A program made the translations under genes and the position numbers. The notes beneath the pieces were generated by a model that saw only the letters and a list, made by a program, of their open reading frames with translations, searched no databases and was not told the origin of the DNA. Positions 42,349 to 49,703 of a stretch of 49,703 nt of DNA are shown in pieces (within the stretch, counting starts at the first letter, position 1; every line of letters starts with the position of its first letter). Origin of the DNA: an uncultured Pseudomonadota bacterium (GTDB taxonomy: Bacteria; Pseudomonadota; Gammaproteobacteria; Burkholderiales; JALYOK01); contig CADEHE010000019.1 in assembly GCA_902826775.1 (NCBI GenBank), forward strand, positions 1 through 49,703, read 5' to 3'.

Positions 42349-45042
42349 CTATATCAACCGGTTGAGCCGAAGCGCGGCGATCACGCTCGACAGCCGCTGT
42401 TGGGACTGCGCATCGGGCCGCGGGTAGGCTGCTGCCTCTAGCAACCAGCGTTCGATGTCCGCAGGCGCATTGGCGGGGCTTTGGCGCATTTCCAGCGCGT
42501 TTTTCAGCGCGCGCATTTTCAACTGCTGCCGCGCGGCCCGGAAGTCACTGGGGCTGTCGAGGCCACAGGCGGCCTCCAGATTCAGCAACGCGTCGAACAA
42601 GCTCGGCTCCTCGCCGGCTCGCGCTGGTGCGGCAGGCGCGGCGTTCGTCGCCGCTAAGGCGTCCGCGCCAAAGCGTCGTTCCAGCGCGCTCTTCCAAGCG
42701 CCCGGCAAATTAGTAAGCGCTGCCCATCGCGCTTGAAGTTCCGCGGTCTCTTCGACGCTCAAAGTTCGGCCCGCACCATTCGCGCTTTCGCGCTCCTGAC
42801 AAAGCAGCATGGCCGCATCCAGATCATCGAAGCGCGCTTGCGCCACGCGCTGCGCCAGTGTTTCGATCTGCCTTTTAGCGGCGGTGCGCGCGGCGTCGTA
42901 GCGCGCGTCCAGCTTGGCTTGCGCAGGTTTGGCAGCTTCGGGCGCAGCGCGCCAGCCGGTGTCCGCTGCAGCCAGTGCGCGCCTGATCTCTGCGGCGGTA
43001 CTGCCCGAGGCGGCTGCGGCGAGGCGCTCGATGATCTCTTCACGTGCTTTGATCTCCGCGCTGGACTGCGCGTCCTTCGCGGCACGAGCGGCGTCACGTG
43101 CAGCGAATACCGCATCGATGCCGCTCTTGAACGCCGCCCAAAGCGCGTTCTCGTCTCCGCGCGGCAGCGGCAGGGCTTTGGCGGCGCTCTGCCACTGCGC
43201 TTGCAGTTTTTTAACCTTATCGACGGCATCGCGCGCCGAGGCAGCCGACGCGGCGAGATCGGCCGCCGCGCGCACCAGTTGCTCACGTTGCTTGCGCGCG
43301 GCTGCGTAGGTGGTGCTCAAGGGCGTCTCTAACGCTTGCTGCGCCGCTGCGTAACGAGCGGCAACGCCCCGCTCCCCGTGCAGCGAGCTGCGCGGCACAG
43401 TGTGTTCGAGCGGACCCAGTTTCTGCCAGGCGATGCGCGCTTGTTCGAGCGCGCGGGCGACTGCGCGCCAGTCTGGTTGCGGGTCCGCAACTGGGGCAGC
43501 GGCTTCCTGCGCCACCGGGAAAAACTTCGCTGCGGCGGCAAGCAACTCCGCGATGATTTGATCGCGCGCGGCGAGATTGTCCAAGCGCGCGCGCTTAAGC
43601 TTATCCAGATGCGCCGCAACCGGTTCATAAGCGCTCTTCAACGCACCATCAAAAGTAAGCCAGACGCTCTGATTGGAAGCGGCGCCTAACTTATCCAACT
43701 CTTTCCAGCGTTCGCGTAGTTTGTTGATGGCTTCGGTATGCGCTTTGATAGCGATGCCGCCACCAGCGGCACGCGCCAGTTCCTGCGCCTCGGCCGCGAG
43801 TTGCTCGCGGCCGAGGCCGCCGCTCCAGCGTTGCCAGTCTTGCAATCGCTGCTGCTCGCGCCGCAAAAACTCGATGCGCTGCGTGAGCGCGGCATTGGCC
43901 GCACCGCGCTTGAGCTCGGTGTCAATTCGCGCCATGACATCTGTCAGTTCTCCCACGCGCCCGCCGGCGTGCGCCGCCTCTGCCGCTTCGATCTGGCGTT
44001 GCAACGCTTCCAAACGTTGTTGCTGCTGATGCGCGCGCTGCGCATGCTCCTGCGACCGTTTCGCTTCTTGCGCGCGCTTGCGTGCATCGCCACTTGCGTT
44101 GCGCCAGTCGGCAAAGCGCTGCGCCAAAACCGTTTGCAACGGGGCTTCGGCGCCTTCGGACAGTTCCGGCAGCGCGCGCCATTGCTCAATCATGGTTTTT
44201 TCCTGCGCCGGATCGACAACGCCTGAGGCAGGCAGCGTGTGCAGAAATTGAGCCCGCTGCGCGACGCTGGCGGCCAGCGCCAACTGCCGATTGGCAAGCT
44301 CGATCTTCTCGCTGCGACGGTCTTCGCCGGCGTCGGGACTCTTGGTCAGCAAGTCCAGCAAGCCGACAGCCAAGCTTTCCGCTCCTGCGGGCGGTACCTC
44401 GCCTTTCGCAATGCCGGGCAGAACCGCAGCCAACGCTTCCAAAGTGCGGTCGACTGCTTGCGTCCATTGGCTCACCGAGCGTGTCTGCTCACTGTGGGAG
44501 CGCACTTTGGCGCTCAGCTGCTCACGCAGCGACGCGAATTCTGCGGACGCTGCGGCATCGACCAATTCGACGTTCAAAGCGCCCCAACCACGCTCTAGCT
44601 CCACCAAGCGGTTCGCCGCGACCCTTTCCTGCTGCAGCAAGTTGCGCGCGGCCGCGATAGCGGCGCTCGCCCCTTCGGCGCACACGCGCCGGTCTCTCAG
44701 CGCTTGCCAGCGCGTTTTCGCGGCGCGATACAAGCGTTTGTCTTGTTCGCGAAACTCGCGCATCGCCTGCTTGAACGAGTCTTCTTGCGTGAGCGCTTGC
44801 AGCACTTCGAACTTCAACTCCACGCTGGGCGCCGCAAGCGCCAATTGCAGCAATGCCGCCTCGTTCGCTTCTGCAGCCTGCACCTTTGCCCGCCATTGCT
44901 GCAATTGCTCGGACTGATCTCCCGCAGAGAGCTGAGCACTACCTTGGGCTGGGTTGTCGACCGCAGCAGGTGGCGACACCTCTCGCTGCGCGTTCTCGGA
45001 AGGATTTTGCCGCAAGGTCTTCTTAAACAGATTCTCGAACAT
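42349..45042 (-). CDS. DUF349 coiled-coil protein
   Basis: An 897-residue, Ala/Glu/Arg-rich, almost wholly helical protein without membrane segments. It contains several DUF349-type repeats of about 70 residues, recognisable by W-x-x-L and AW(Q/K)-L-G-like spacing (for instance RWKELDKLGAA and ARIAWQKLGPL). The start MFENLFKKTLRQ is typical of long DUF349 proteins of betaproteobacteria. The function is unknown; a structural or ribosome/RNA-related role has been suggested for the family. It is a single gene, convergent with the small winged-helix gene. Very high Ala content and GC bias make long shadow frames on the other strand. Confidence 0.88.
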   Translation of the reverse strand: MFENLFKKTLRQNPSENAQREVSPPAAVDNPAQGSAQLSAGDQSEQLQQWRAKVQAAEANEAALLQLALAAPSVELKFEVLQALTQEDSFKQAMREFREQDKRLYRAAKTRWQALRDRRVCAEGASAAIAAARNLLQQERVAANRLVELERGWGALNVELVDAAASAEFASLREQLSAKVRSHSEQTRSVSQWTQAVDRTLEALAAVLPGIAKGEVPPAGAESLAVGLLDLLTKSPDAGEDRRSEKIELANRQLALAASVAQRAQFLHTLPASGVVDPAQEKTMIEQWRALPELSEGAEAPLQTVLAQRFADWRNASGDARKRAQEAKRSQEHAQRAHQQQQRLEALQRQIEAAEAAHAGGRVGELTDVMARIDTELKRGAANAALTQRIEFLRREQQRLQDWQRWSGGLGREQLAAEAQELARAAGGGIAIKAHTEAINKLRERWKELDKLGAASNQSVWLTFDGALKSAYEPVAAHLDKLKRARLDNLAARDQIIAELLAAAAKFFPVAQEAAAPVADPQPDWRAVARALEQARIAWQKLGPLEHTVPRSSLHGERGVAARYAAAQQALETPLSTTYAAARKQREQLVRAAADLAASAASARDAVDKVKKLQAQWQSAAKALPLPRGDENALWAAFKSGIDAVFAARDAARAAKDAQSSAEIKAREEIIERLAAAASGSTAAEIRRALAAADTGWRAAPEAAKPAQAKLDARYDAARTAAKRQIETLAQRVAQARFDDLDAAMLLCQERESANGAGRTLSVEETAELQARWAALTNLPGAWKSALERRFGADALAATNAAPAAPARAGEEPSLFDALLNLEAACGLDSPSDFRAARQQLKMRALKNALEMRQSPANAPADIERWLLEAAAYPRPDAQSQQRLSSVIAALRLNRLI

Positions 45043-45211
45043 TGGGTAAGGTCAGCGGATACTGACCCGCATTTTGCCACTGTCTGAGACTAAGAGCCTC
45101 TAGCCTGCGGGTGTGGGTTCGCAAAAAGCCGCCAAAGCGCGCCGAACACTGACATCGCGGTGCGCCGTTCTCCGCGCACCGCAGCGGCTTGACTTTGCCG
45201 TCTGTGCCGAC

Positions 45212-45775
45212 CTACAGCGGCAAGCCGCGACTCGTTGTGGCAGCATTGCGCACCCAATACCGCATAAGCGGCCCGCCGGCCCCGAATACCGGATCGCAAT
45301 CGGGCACGGGGACCCGCATCACCGCTGCGGCGTTGCGCTGCAGCGTGTTTGCAGCTGCGCTGCACATATCCGGATGCTGACCCGCCGGATACGCGCCGAC
45401 CACGCCTAGTGCGCCCCTTGAGCTCAGCTTTTTGTGCCCAGTGCCTGCGGGCAGAACGATGACATCGCCGGCACCCGCATTGACCTCAATACCGCGCGCG
45501 CCGCCGAACTGCACCGTCACCTCGCCGCTATAAATCCCTAGCACCTCGTGCGCGCTGCTGTGATAGTGATGAAAAGGATAGACGCCATTGCGCCAGGCGG
45601 CAGGCCAACGATTGCGCTCAAACAACTCTTCGAAGGCGATTGCCGGATCGCTACCGACCAGCGCGACTGCCCCCGGATAAATCAGCAGGGGCCATTCAGG
45701 ATGGTTGGGGATCATTTCATCGGCGGCGATGCGGTGCGCAATCACACGCTCGACGCTTTTCGAGGCTGAGTTCAT
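45212..45775 (-). CDS. Cupin-domain protein (YjlB-like)
   Basis: A 187-residue single-domain cupin. Motif 1 reads FHHYHSSAHEVLGIYSG (metal ligands His70, His72, Glu77) and motif 2 GDVIVLPAGTGHKKL (His114), so a divalent metal site is complete. YjlB-like cupins have no assigned reaction. The start ATG at 45775 sits in a poor Shine-Dalgarno context. It is divergent from the cinA gene with 133 bases between. Confidence 0.85.
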   Translation of the reverse strand: MNSASKSVERVIAHRIAADEMIPNHPEWPLLIYPGAVALVGSDPAIAFEELFERNRWPAAWRNGVYPFHHYHSSAHEVLGIYSGEVTVQFGGARGIEVNAGAGDVIVLPAGTGHKKLSSRGALGVVGAYPAGQHPDMCSAAANTLQRNAAAVMRVPVPDCDPVFGAGGPLMRYWVRNAATTSRGLPL

Positions 45776-45908
45776 CGCCGTGTTGCCAGATGATGAGGAT
45801 GAAGATGCAATGCAGACGCATCAGCATAGCATGCGCCCTTCACTGCTTGGTCATCGCAACCGCCAACTTTTTGCGTCATCGCGCGAGCAATGGTAGCCTC
45901 GCCGCATC

Positions 45909-47177
45909 ATGCTTATCGAAATCATCTGCACCGGCGACGAAGTGCTGACCGGCGCCACCATCAATTCCAATTTCAGCCACATCAGCCAGCGTCTTGGCGA
46001 CGTCGATCTTGAAGTCAAGTGGGGCACGACGGTGGGCGACGATCGCACCGCCTTGCTGGCGGCGTTCAAAGCCGCAAGCGAGCGTGCCGATGCGGTGATC
46101 GTCAACGGCGGCCTCGGTCCCACGGTCGACGATTTATCGCAGGAGATCGCGGCAAAGGCTGCGGGCGTCGATCTCGAGTTCCGCCAGGAATGGTTTAGCA
46201 AGATGCAGGACTACTTCGCGCGCCGTGCGCGCAGCATGCCGGAAAGCAACCGCAAGCAGGCCATCCTGCCGGCCGGCGCAGAAATCCTCGACAATCCGAT
46301 CGGCACGGCGTGCGGCTTCGCGCTCGACATTGGCAAGACGCGCTTTTTCTTTACCCCCGGCGTGCCGCGCGAATTGCACCGCATGTTGGACGAGCAAATC
46401 ATTCCGCGCCTGCTGGCGCGCAGCGGCCGGCAAAGCGCCAGCCTGCTCAAGCGCTTCCACTCGTTCGGTATCGGCGAATCGCGCGCCGACACCATGCTAG
46501 CCGGTGTAGAAAACATGGCACCCGAAGGCAGCGTCAAGCTCGGCTTCCGCGCGCACTATCCGCAACTGGAAACGAAACTCACCGTGCGCGGCACCGATCT
46601 CGACGACGCGCGCCGCAAGCTTGCGCCGGTCGAGCGCGAAGTGCGCAAGCGGTTGGGCAATTTCGTCCTCGCCGAGGACGAGCAAAAGTTGGAAGGCGTC
46701 ATCCTGCAAGAGCTGGCGCGCCGCAACACCTCGCTCTGCGTGGTCGAAACACTGAGCGGCGGTGCGGTAACAGCGCGGCTTGCGCCGCAGCCCGCTGCCG
46801 AGAATGTTTTCCGCCGCGGCATCGTCGCGCGCGGCCTGCCCGACTTGAGCGCGGCACTCGACCTGAACGAAACCGCGCTAGCGCCGCTCAGCGTACAAAG
46901 CGCAGAACTGGTAGCTCGCACCGCGCGCGCGCAGACCGAATCGAGCATCGCTCTTGCAATCCTGATCGAGATCGACACAGGCGCTGATCGCATCGACCTC
47001 GGCGGCACGATCTGCTTGGCGATAGCCACCGAAGCAGCGACGTTTACCCGCCACGCGCGCATGCTCGGCGGCCGCGAATGGGTGCGCATGGGCGCGGTGG
47101 AGATGGCGCTCGATTGCTTACGCCGCTATTTGCAGGGCTTGCCCATCGACGAGCGCATCGATTTCGAGCGGACTTAG
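45909..47177 (+). CDS. CinA-family protein with a decayed C-terminal NMN deamidase domain
   Basis: A 422-residue protein. The N-terminal two thirds are a normal COG1058/MoCF-type domain (IEIICTGDEVLTGATINSN, NGGLGPTVDDLS, FTPGVPRELHRML), linked to pyridine-nucleotide repair. The C-terminal third corresponds to the PncC NMN deamidase domain, but the nucleophile motif, normally AESCTGG, reads VETLSGG (near residue 277), so Ser is replaced by Thr, and the following region loses the usual Tyr-Asn-Lys segment. Sequence beyond it keeps the fold pattern (TCLAIAT-like strand, C-terminal helix). The deamidase is therefore probably inactive while the first domain may work. ATG start without a good ribosome-binding site. 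Confidence 0.85.
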   Translation: MLIEIICTGDEVLTGATINSNFSHISQRLGDVDLEVKWGTTVGDDRTALLAAFKAASERADAVIVNGGLGPTVDDLSQEIAAKAAGVDLEFRQEWFSKMQDYFARRARSMPESNRKQAILPAGAEILDNPIGTACGFALDIGKTRFFFTPGVPRELHRMLDEQIIPRLLARSGRQSASLLKRFHSFGIGESRADTMLAGVENMAPEGSVKLGFRAHYPQLETKLTVRGTDLDDARRKLAPVEREVRKRLGNFVLAEDEQKLEGVILQELARRNTSLCVVETLSGGAVTARLAPQPAAENVFRRGIVARGLPDLSAALDLNETALAPLSVQSAELVARTARAQTESSIALAILIEIDTGADRIDLGGTICLAIATEAATFTRHARMLGGREWVRMGAVEMALDCLRRYLQGLPIDERIDFERT

Positions 47178-47718
47178 ATCGAGGTCGACACGGCATACCT
47201 ATTACAGGATAAGTTTGAATACGGCTCCAATGTTGATTGATAGTATGATTCCCTCAATAGTATAAGGTTTTTGAGAAGATCTCCGAACTCGCCTTCGAGT
47301 CTCTCGCGAGCAGCATTCATCGGCGACACGCCGGCATCGCCGTCGGCCAAAAACCACCGTTCAGTCTCAATCACAAGCCCACGTGCCTCACTTCCTCAAA
47401 TCGGATCGAGTCCGTGAGTGCCTTCGAGGGGGGCCTGCCATCTCTGTCAGGGGGTCCTGCACGATCAAAAGCACAATTCAAGCATTGCTTTAGGGTTTTG
47501 GGATCGAGTGCGGCAAAGCTTTCTTACACTATCATCAACTGAGATTCTTGCAGCAGCGCGCGCGCAACAAAGAGGCGGTAGCGCTTGCATAAACGCAGCT
47601 AACGTGGTCGCTGAAACGAATAAAACACGACCGCAGCTCTAGGAAACCATATTGATACAACAGCGCGGCATACTGCCGTCCACTCCAGTACGCCTTCAAG
47701 CTGCTCATGCCACCAACC
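47178..47718. other. 541-base AT-richer region without a convincing gene
   Basis: This region is less GC-rich than the genes around it, notably 47195-47280. A minus-strand frame (47374-47174, GTG start, 66 codons, starting MIETERWFLADGDAG) ends in a recognisable stop but has no ribosome-binding site or family. Other frames on both strands are short and odd in composition. It may be the remains of a transferred segment. Confidence 0.4.
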
Positions 47719-48645
47719 ATGAAATCCTTCCGGTTAATACTCTTTTTTCTCCTCACCCTGCTTGCCGGATGCGGCGACAACCCTTACGAGAAAAAAGAGG
47801 GGCAATGGCGCTACGACGGCCGAGCAATCCCGGTCGAACAAGGCAGCAACTTCAAGCCCGCCACCGGTCCGTTCGCCAAGGACGCTCGATTCGGGTACTA
47901 CCGCGGGGTGCCGATCGAGGGTAGCGACGGCGAAACTATGCAAATCCTCGACGATCATTACGCTCGCGACAAAGCACGCGCGTACTTCTGCGACACCTAT
48001 CGTGAAGGTCAAGAGTACTACACGAAAAAGCACAACACGGTGGTAATAATGCAAGGTGTTGCGCTAGAGAGCTTTAAACCGCTTACGCGGCGCTACGCCC
48101 GCGACGCGATGCGGCTCTATTTCGAAGGCAAGCATGTGCCGGTCAAAGACCTCGAGTCCTTCGAAATCTTGGATCAAAGTTATCAGCGCGACCGGGTCTC
48201 CGGCTACTACAAACGAAAACCGATACCCGGCAGCGACGGGAGCAGCTTTGAGGTGATCGGGGGCGGCTACTCAAGAGACAAGTCGAGCATCTACTTCTCG
48301 CACTACCGGACGCAGGAAGATGCTTTGCGTGACAAAACCATTCGCGTCGCCAGCGCGTCGCCCACCACCTTTTCAATCAAAGGCGGCGGTTACGGTGTGG
48401 ACGCCAAGCAGGTCTATTTCAACGGGATCGCGCTGACCAAAGATGTAGCCAGCTTTCAGATGCTGGATCTACTCTATGCAAAAACCGCCGCGGCGGTCTA
48501 CTACGATGGCAAGCCGATAGCCGGAGTCGACGCCGCAACTTTCACCGTGCTTGAACGCAGAGACGCAGACGCGGATGCCAAGGACGTGCGCAGGTACTAT
48601 TTTCGTGGCGAGCCGGTGGCGAATGGCTTTTCCGCGAACAAGTGA
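47719..48645 (+). CDS. DKNYY-repeat lipoprotein
   Basis: A 308-residue protein with a lipoprotein signal (lipobox LAGC, Cys18) and about six repeats of the DKNYY type, each like YARD-AR-YFEGK-VP-SF-ILD: for example DARFGYYRGVPIEGSDG, DKARAYFCDTY, DAMRLYFEGKHVP, DRVSGYYKRKPIPGSDG and AAAVYYDGKPIAGVDA. DKNYY proteins are extracytoplasmic beta-repeat proteins of unknown role. A second ATG four codons upstream (47707) is possible; the inner one puts the charged n-region directly before the hydrophobic stretch. It is a single gene after an AT-rich gap. Confidence 0.85.
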   Translation: MKSFRLILFFLLTLLAGCGDNPYEKKEGQWRYDGRAIPVEQGSNFKPATGPFAKDARFGYYRGVPIEGSDGETMQILDDHYARDKARAYFCDTYREGQEYYTKKHNTVVIMQGVALESFKPLTRRYARDAMRLYFEGKHVPVKDLESFEILDQSYQRDRVSGYYKRKPIPGSDGSSFEVIGGGYSRDKSSIYFSHYRTQEDALRDKTIRVASASPTTFSIKGGGYGVDAKQVYFNGIALTKDVASFQMLDLLYAKTAAAVYYDGKPIAGVDAATFTVLERRDADADAKDVRRYYFRGEPVANGFSANK

Positions 48646-48723
48646 GTCTACGCATAACGAACACAACGCGAGAATGAGTTGACTCAAAGTCCCTCTATAT
48701 CGGCATTGTCGGTAATCGATAGC

Positions 48724-48751
48724 TTGACCGATTCACGGTTCAAATTACATT
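48724..48751 (+). promoter_or_regulatory. Candidate promoter of the small secreted protein gene
   Basis: TTGACC (48724-48729) and TACATT (48746-48751) are spaced by 16 bases, giving a predicted start near 48758 and a leader of about 140 bases. Confidence 0.45.
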
Positions 48752-48901
48752 CAGCAAGCGGACGGCCTTGAAACAATCGAAACAAAGTCACACCCGCCTG
48801 AGGCACGATTGCAACAGCGGACTGCTAAAGTACCGCATCACAAACACCAGTCCACCGGATGAGTTCGAAGGTTTGAACAAAGTCGCGTTGGGAGAATGAA
48901 C

Positions 48902-49288
48902 ATGCGCCTCTCTTTAATGGCTTGCCTCGTTTCGCTAGTTGCTACGGCAGCACCCGCCTTGGCCTCTTCGCTACCCCCTGGCGTTAAGTCAGTGCTGTTT
49001 AACATCCACCGCGCCGCCAAAGCCAAGGATTTCGCGGCGTTGCGTGCAAACATGGATCACGCCTTCATCTGGAGCTTTGGCGACGAAGCCAACGCCGATC
49101 ATGCGATTGCCGATTGGACGAAGCGGCCGAAACAACTCCGCAAACTAGCTCGACTGACTCAGGGACCCTGCGCCAAGCAAGATGACGGCTCAGTCGAATG
49201 TCCTATCAACGCGGGCGCCGCGGTCCGCGCCGGATTCAAGAAGATCGATGGACGCTGGAAGATGACGTACTTCGTCGAAGGCGATTGA
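48902..49288 (+). CDS. Small secreted protein of unknown function
   Basis: A 128-residue protein with a clear signal peptide (LMACLVSLVATAAPALA) and a compact mature domain of about 107 residues with a Cys pair (GPCAKQ, VECPIN) that could form a disulfide. The line RAAKAKDFAALRANMDHAFIWSFGD followed by a C-terminal GRWKMTYFVEGD resembles NTF2-like or nuclear-transport-factor folds in secreted proteins, but this is only a guess. ATG at 48902 is preferred over 48896 because GGAG then lies 7 bases upstream. The next frame starts 34 bases after the stop. Confidence 0.75.
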   Translation: MRLSLMACLVSLVATAAPALASSLPPGVKSVLFNIHRAAKAKDFAALRANMDHAFIWSFGDEANADHAIADWTKRPKQLRKLARLTQGPCAKQDDGSVECPINAGAAVRAGFKKIDGRWKMTYFVEGD

Positions 49289-49322
49289 TAGTTTTTTTGA
49301 CCTTGTCCACGAGGAGATCAAG

Positions 49323-49496
49323 ATGGGTTTGAATGAGCGACGCAAGATCAAAGAACTGCAAAAAACCGTATATCGCGCGCGCGTGAACGCGATCGAAGGG
49401 ATCCGTGGCACACGCATCCCGTATGAAGATCGGCTGGGAAAGAGCGGCCGACGATCCAGAGTGGCACCGATTCGCCGACCTGCTCGCTTCAATTGA
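49323..49496 (+). pseudogene. Probable frameshifted gene (MGLNERRKIKELQ family)
   Basis: The frame from ATG 49323 reads MGLNERRKIKELQKT...GTRIPYE, the N-terminus of a conserved betaproteobacterial protein that I recall as continuing with VDW-S-ADD after IPYE. Here the frame instead turns into RLGKSGRRSRVAP and stops at 49494-49496. The expected continuation appears in the next frame (IGWERAADDPEWHRFADLLA from about 49428), so a single extra base near 49427 would explain it. It is either a pseudogene or a sequencing error. A new secreted-protein gene starts at 49517. Confidence 0.5.
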
Positions 49497-49516
49497 CCTT
49501 ATACAAGGAGAATACC

Positions 49517-49703
49517 GTGAACAAAATGACCCGCTCAACGCTCTTTGGATTGTCCATCGCCACGGCCACGCTCAGCCCGGTGGGAAGTGCCGCCGAACCG
49601 CAAGATACTTTGATGCGTATGGTGACCTGCCAGGACTCCTGGTACGACTGGGTGCGACATGAAGTCGCATGTGTGATTGTCCGGCGGGTACCATCCGACC
49701 GGA
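49517..49703 (+). CDS. Secreted protein, 5' end only (runs off the window)
   Basis: From GTG 49517, with AAGGAG at 49505-49510 and a 6-base spacer, the frame reads MNKMTRSTLFGLSIATATLS followed by PVGSAAEPQD, a signal peptide with cleavage near GSAA, then VTCQDSWYDWVRH. It stays open to the window end (62 codons). The gene is incomplete, so no family can be given. The last bases contain a GGCGGGTACCA motif like the inverted repeat at 17819-17874, suggesting a repeat inside or next to the gene. Confidence 0.65.
   Translation, partial: MNKMTRSTLFGLSIATATLSPVGSAAEPQDTLMRMVTCQDSWYDWVRHEVACVIVRRVPSDR

Noticed and set aside
43738..44226. Plus-strand frames opposite the DUF349 gene
   Set aside because: Alanine-rich coding makes shadows without stops; none has a start signal or family.

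Overview
The window is GC-rich chromosomal DNA, densely coded on both strands, most likely from a betaproteobacterium. Three things point that way: a tRNA-Tyr/tRNA-Gly pair arranged as in the tufB operon of proteobacteria, a long DUF349 coiled-coil protein of the kind usually found in that class, and several Tat-exported periplasmic proteins. No genus can be named from sequence alone. No complete insertion sequence, prophage, CRISPR array or rRNA was seen. Mobile signal is limited to short palindromic (REP-like) repeats, some of them in places where they matter.

Layout. 1-323 (minus): tRNA-Tyr and a truncated tRNA-Gly behind a near-consensus promoter, with a palindromic insert that duplicates the 5' end of tRNA-Gly. 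569-1768: an MFS transporter. 1920-14298 (minus): a 12.4 kb, three-gene envelope operon made of a 2726-residue DUF11/SdrD_B/CshA repeat protein, an 1192-residue outer-membrane barrel and a small lipoprotein. 14679-21552: a complete peptide-type ABC importer with two tandem Tat-dependent binding proteins, two permeases and two ATPases. 21800-23687 (minus): a DUF457 membrane protein and an alpha/beta hydrolase. 23762-26267: an RraA-like lyase, 2-keto-3-deoxygalactonate kinase and the matching phosphate aldolase, a sugar-acid catabolic set. 26524-28291: an amidohydrolase and an FmdB-type zinc ribbon protein. 28376-29422 (minus): a CAP-domain lipoprotein.

29608-33204 holds a signalling island: a hybrid histidine kinase and a LuxR-type regulator on the minus strand, with a second LuxR-type regulator divergent on the plus strand. 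The first regulator lacks the phospho-acceptor aspartate. 33362-35216 encodes a di-haem DUF1111 oxidoreductase and a small secreted partner. A PhyH-type dioxygenase lies at 35296-36135 (minus). 36484-41807 is a tightly packed run: a PNPOx-like flavoprotein, an aromatic-ring FAD monooxygenase, a helix-hairpin-helix lipoprotein, the two AtuA/DUF1446-type genes and a 14-TM exporter. It is probably a catabolic cluster for a heteroaromatic or acyl-CoA-type substrate, which cannot be identified here.

42100-49703 contains a small winged-helix protein, the DUF349 protein, a cupin, a CinA protein whose C-terminal deamidase domain looks decayed, a DKNYY-repeat lipoprotein, a secreted protein, a probably frameshifted gene and the start of another secreted protein.

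The most unusual content is the envelope operon, the degenerate receiver in the signalling island, the palindromic insert that seems to have rebuilt the start of the second permease, and the decayed C-terminus of CinA.
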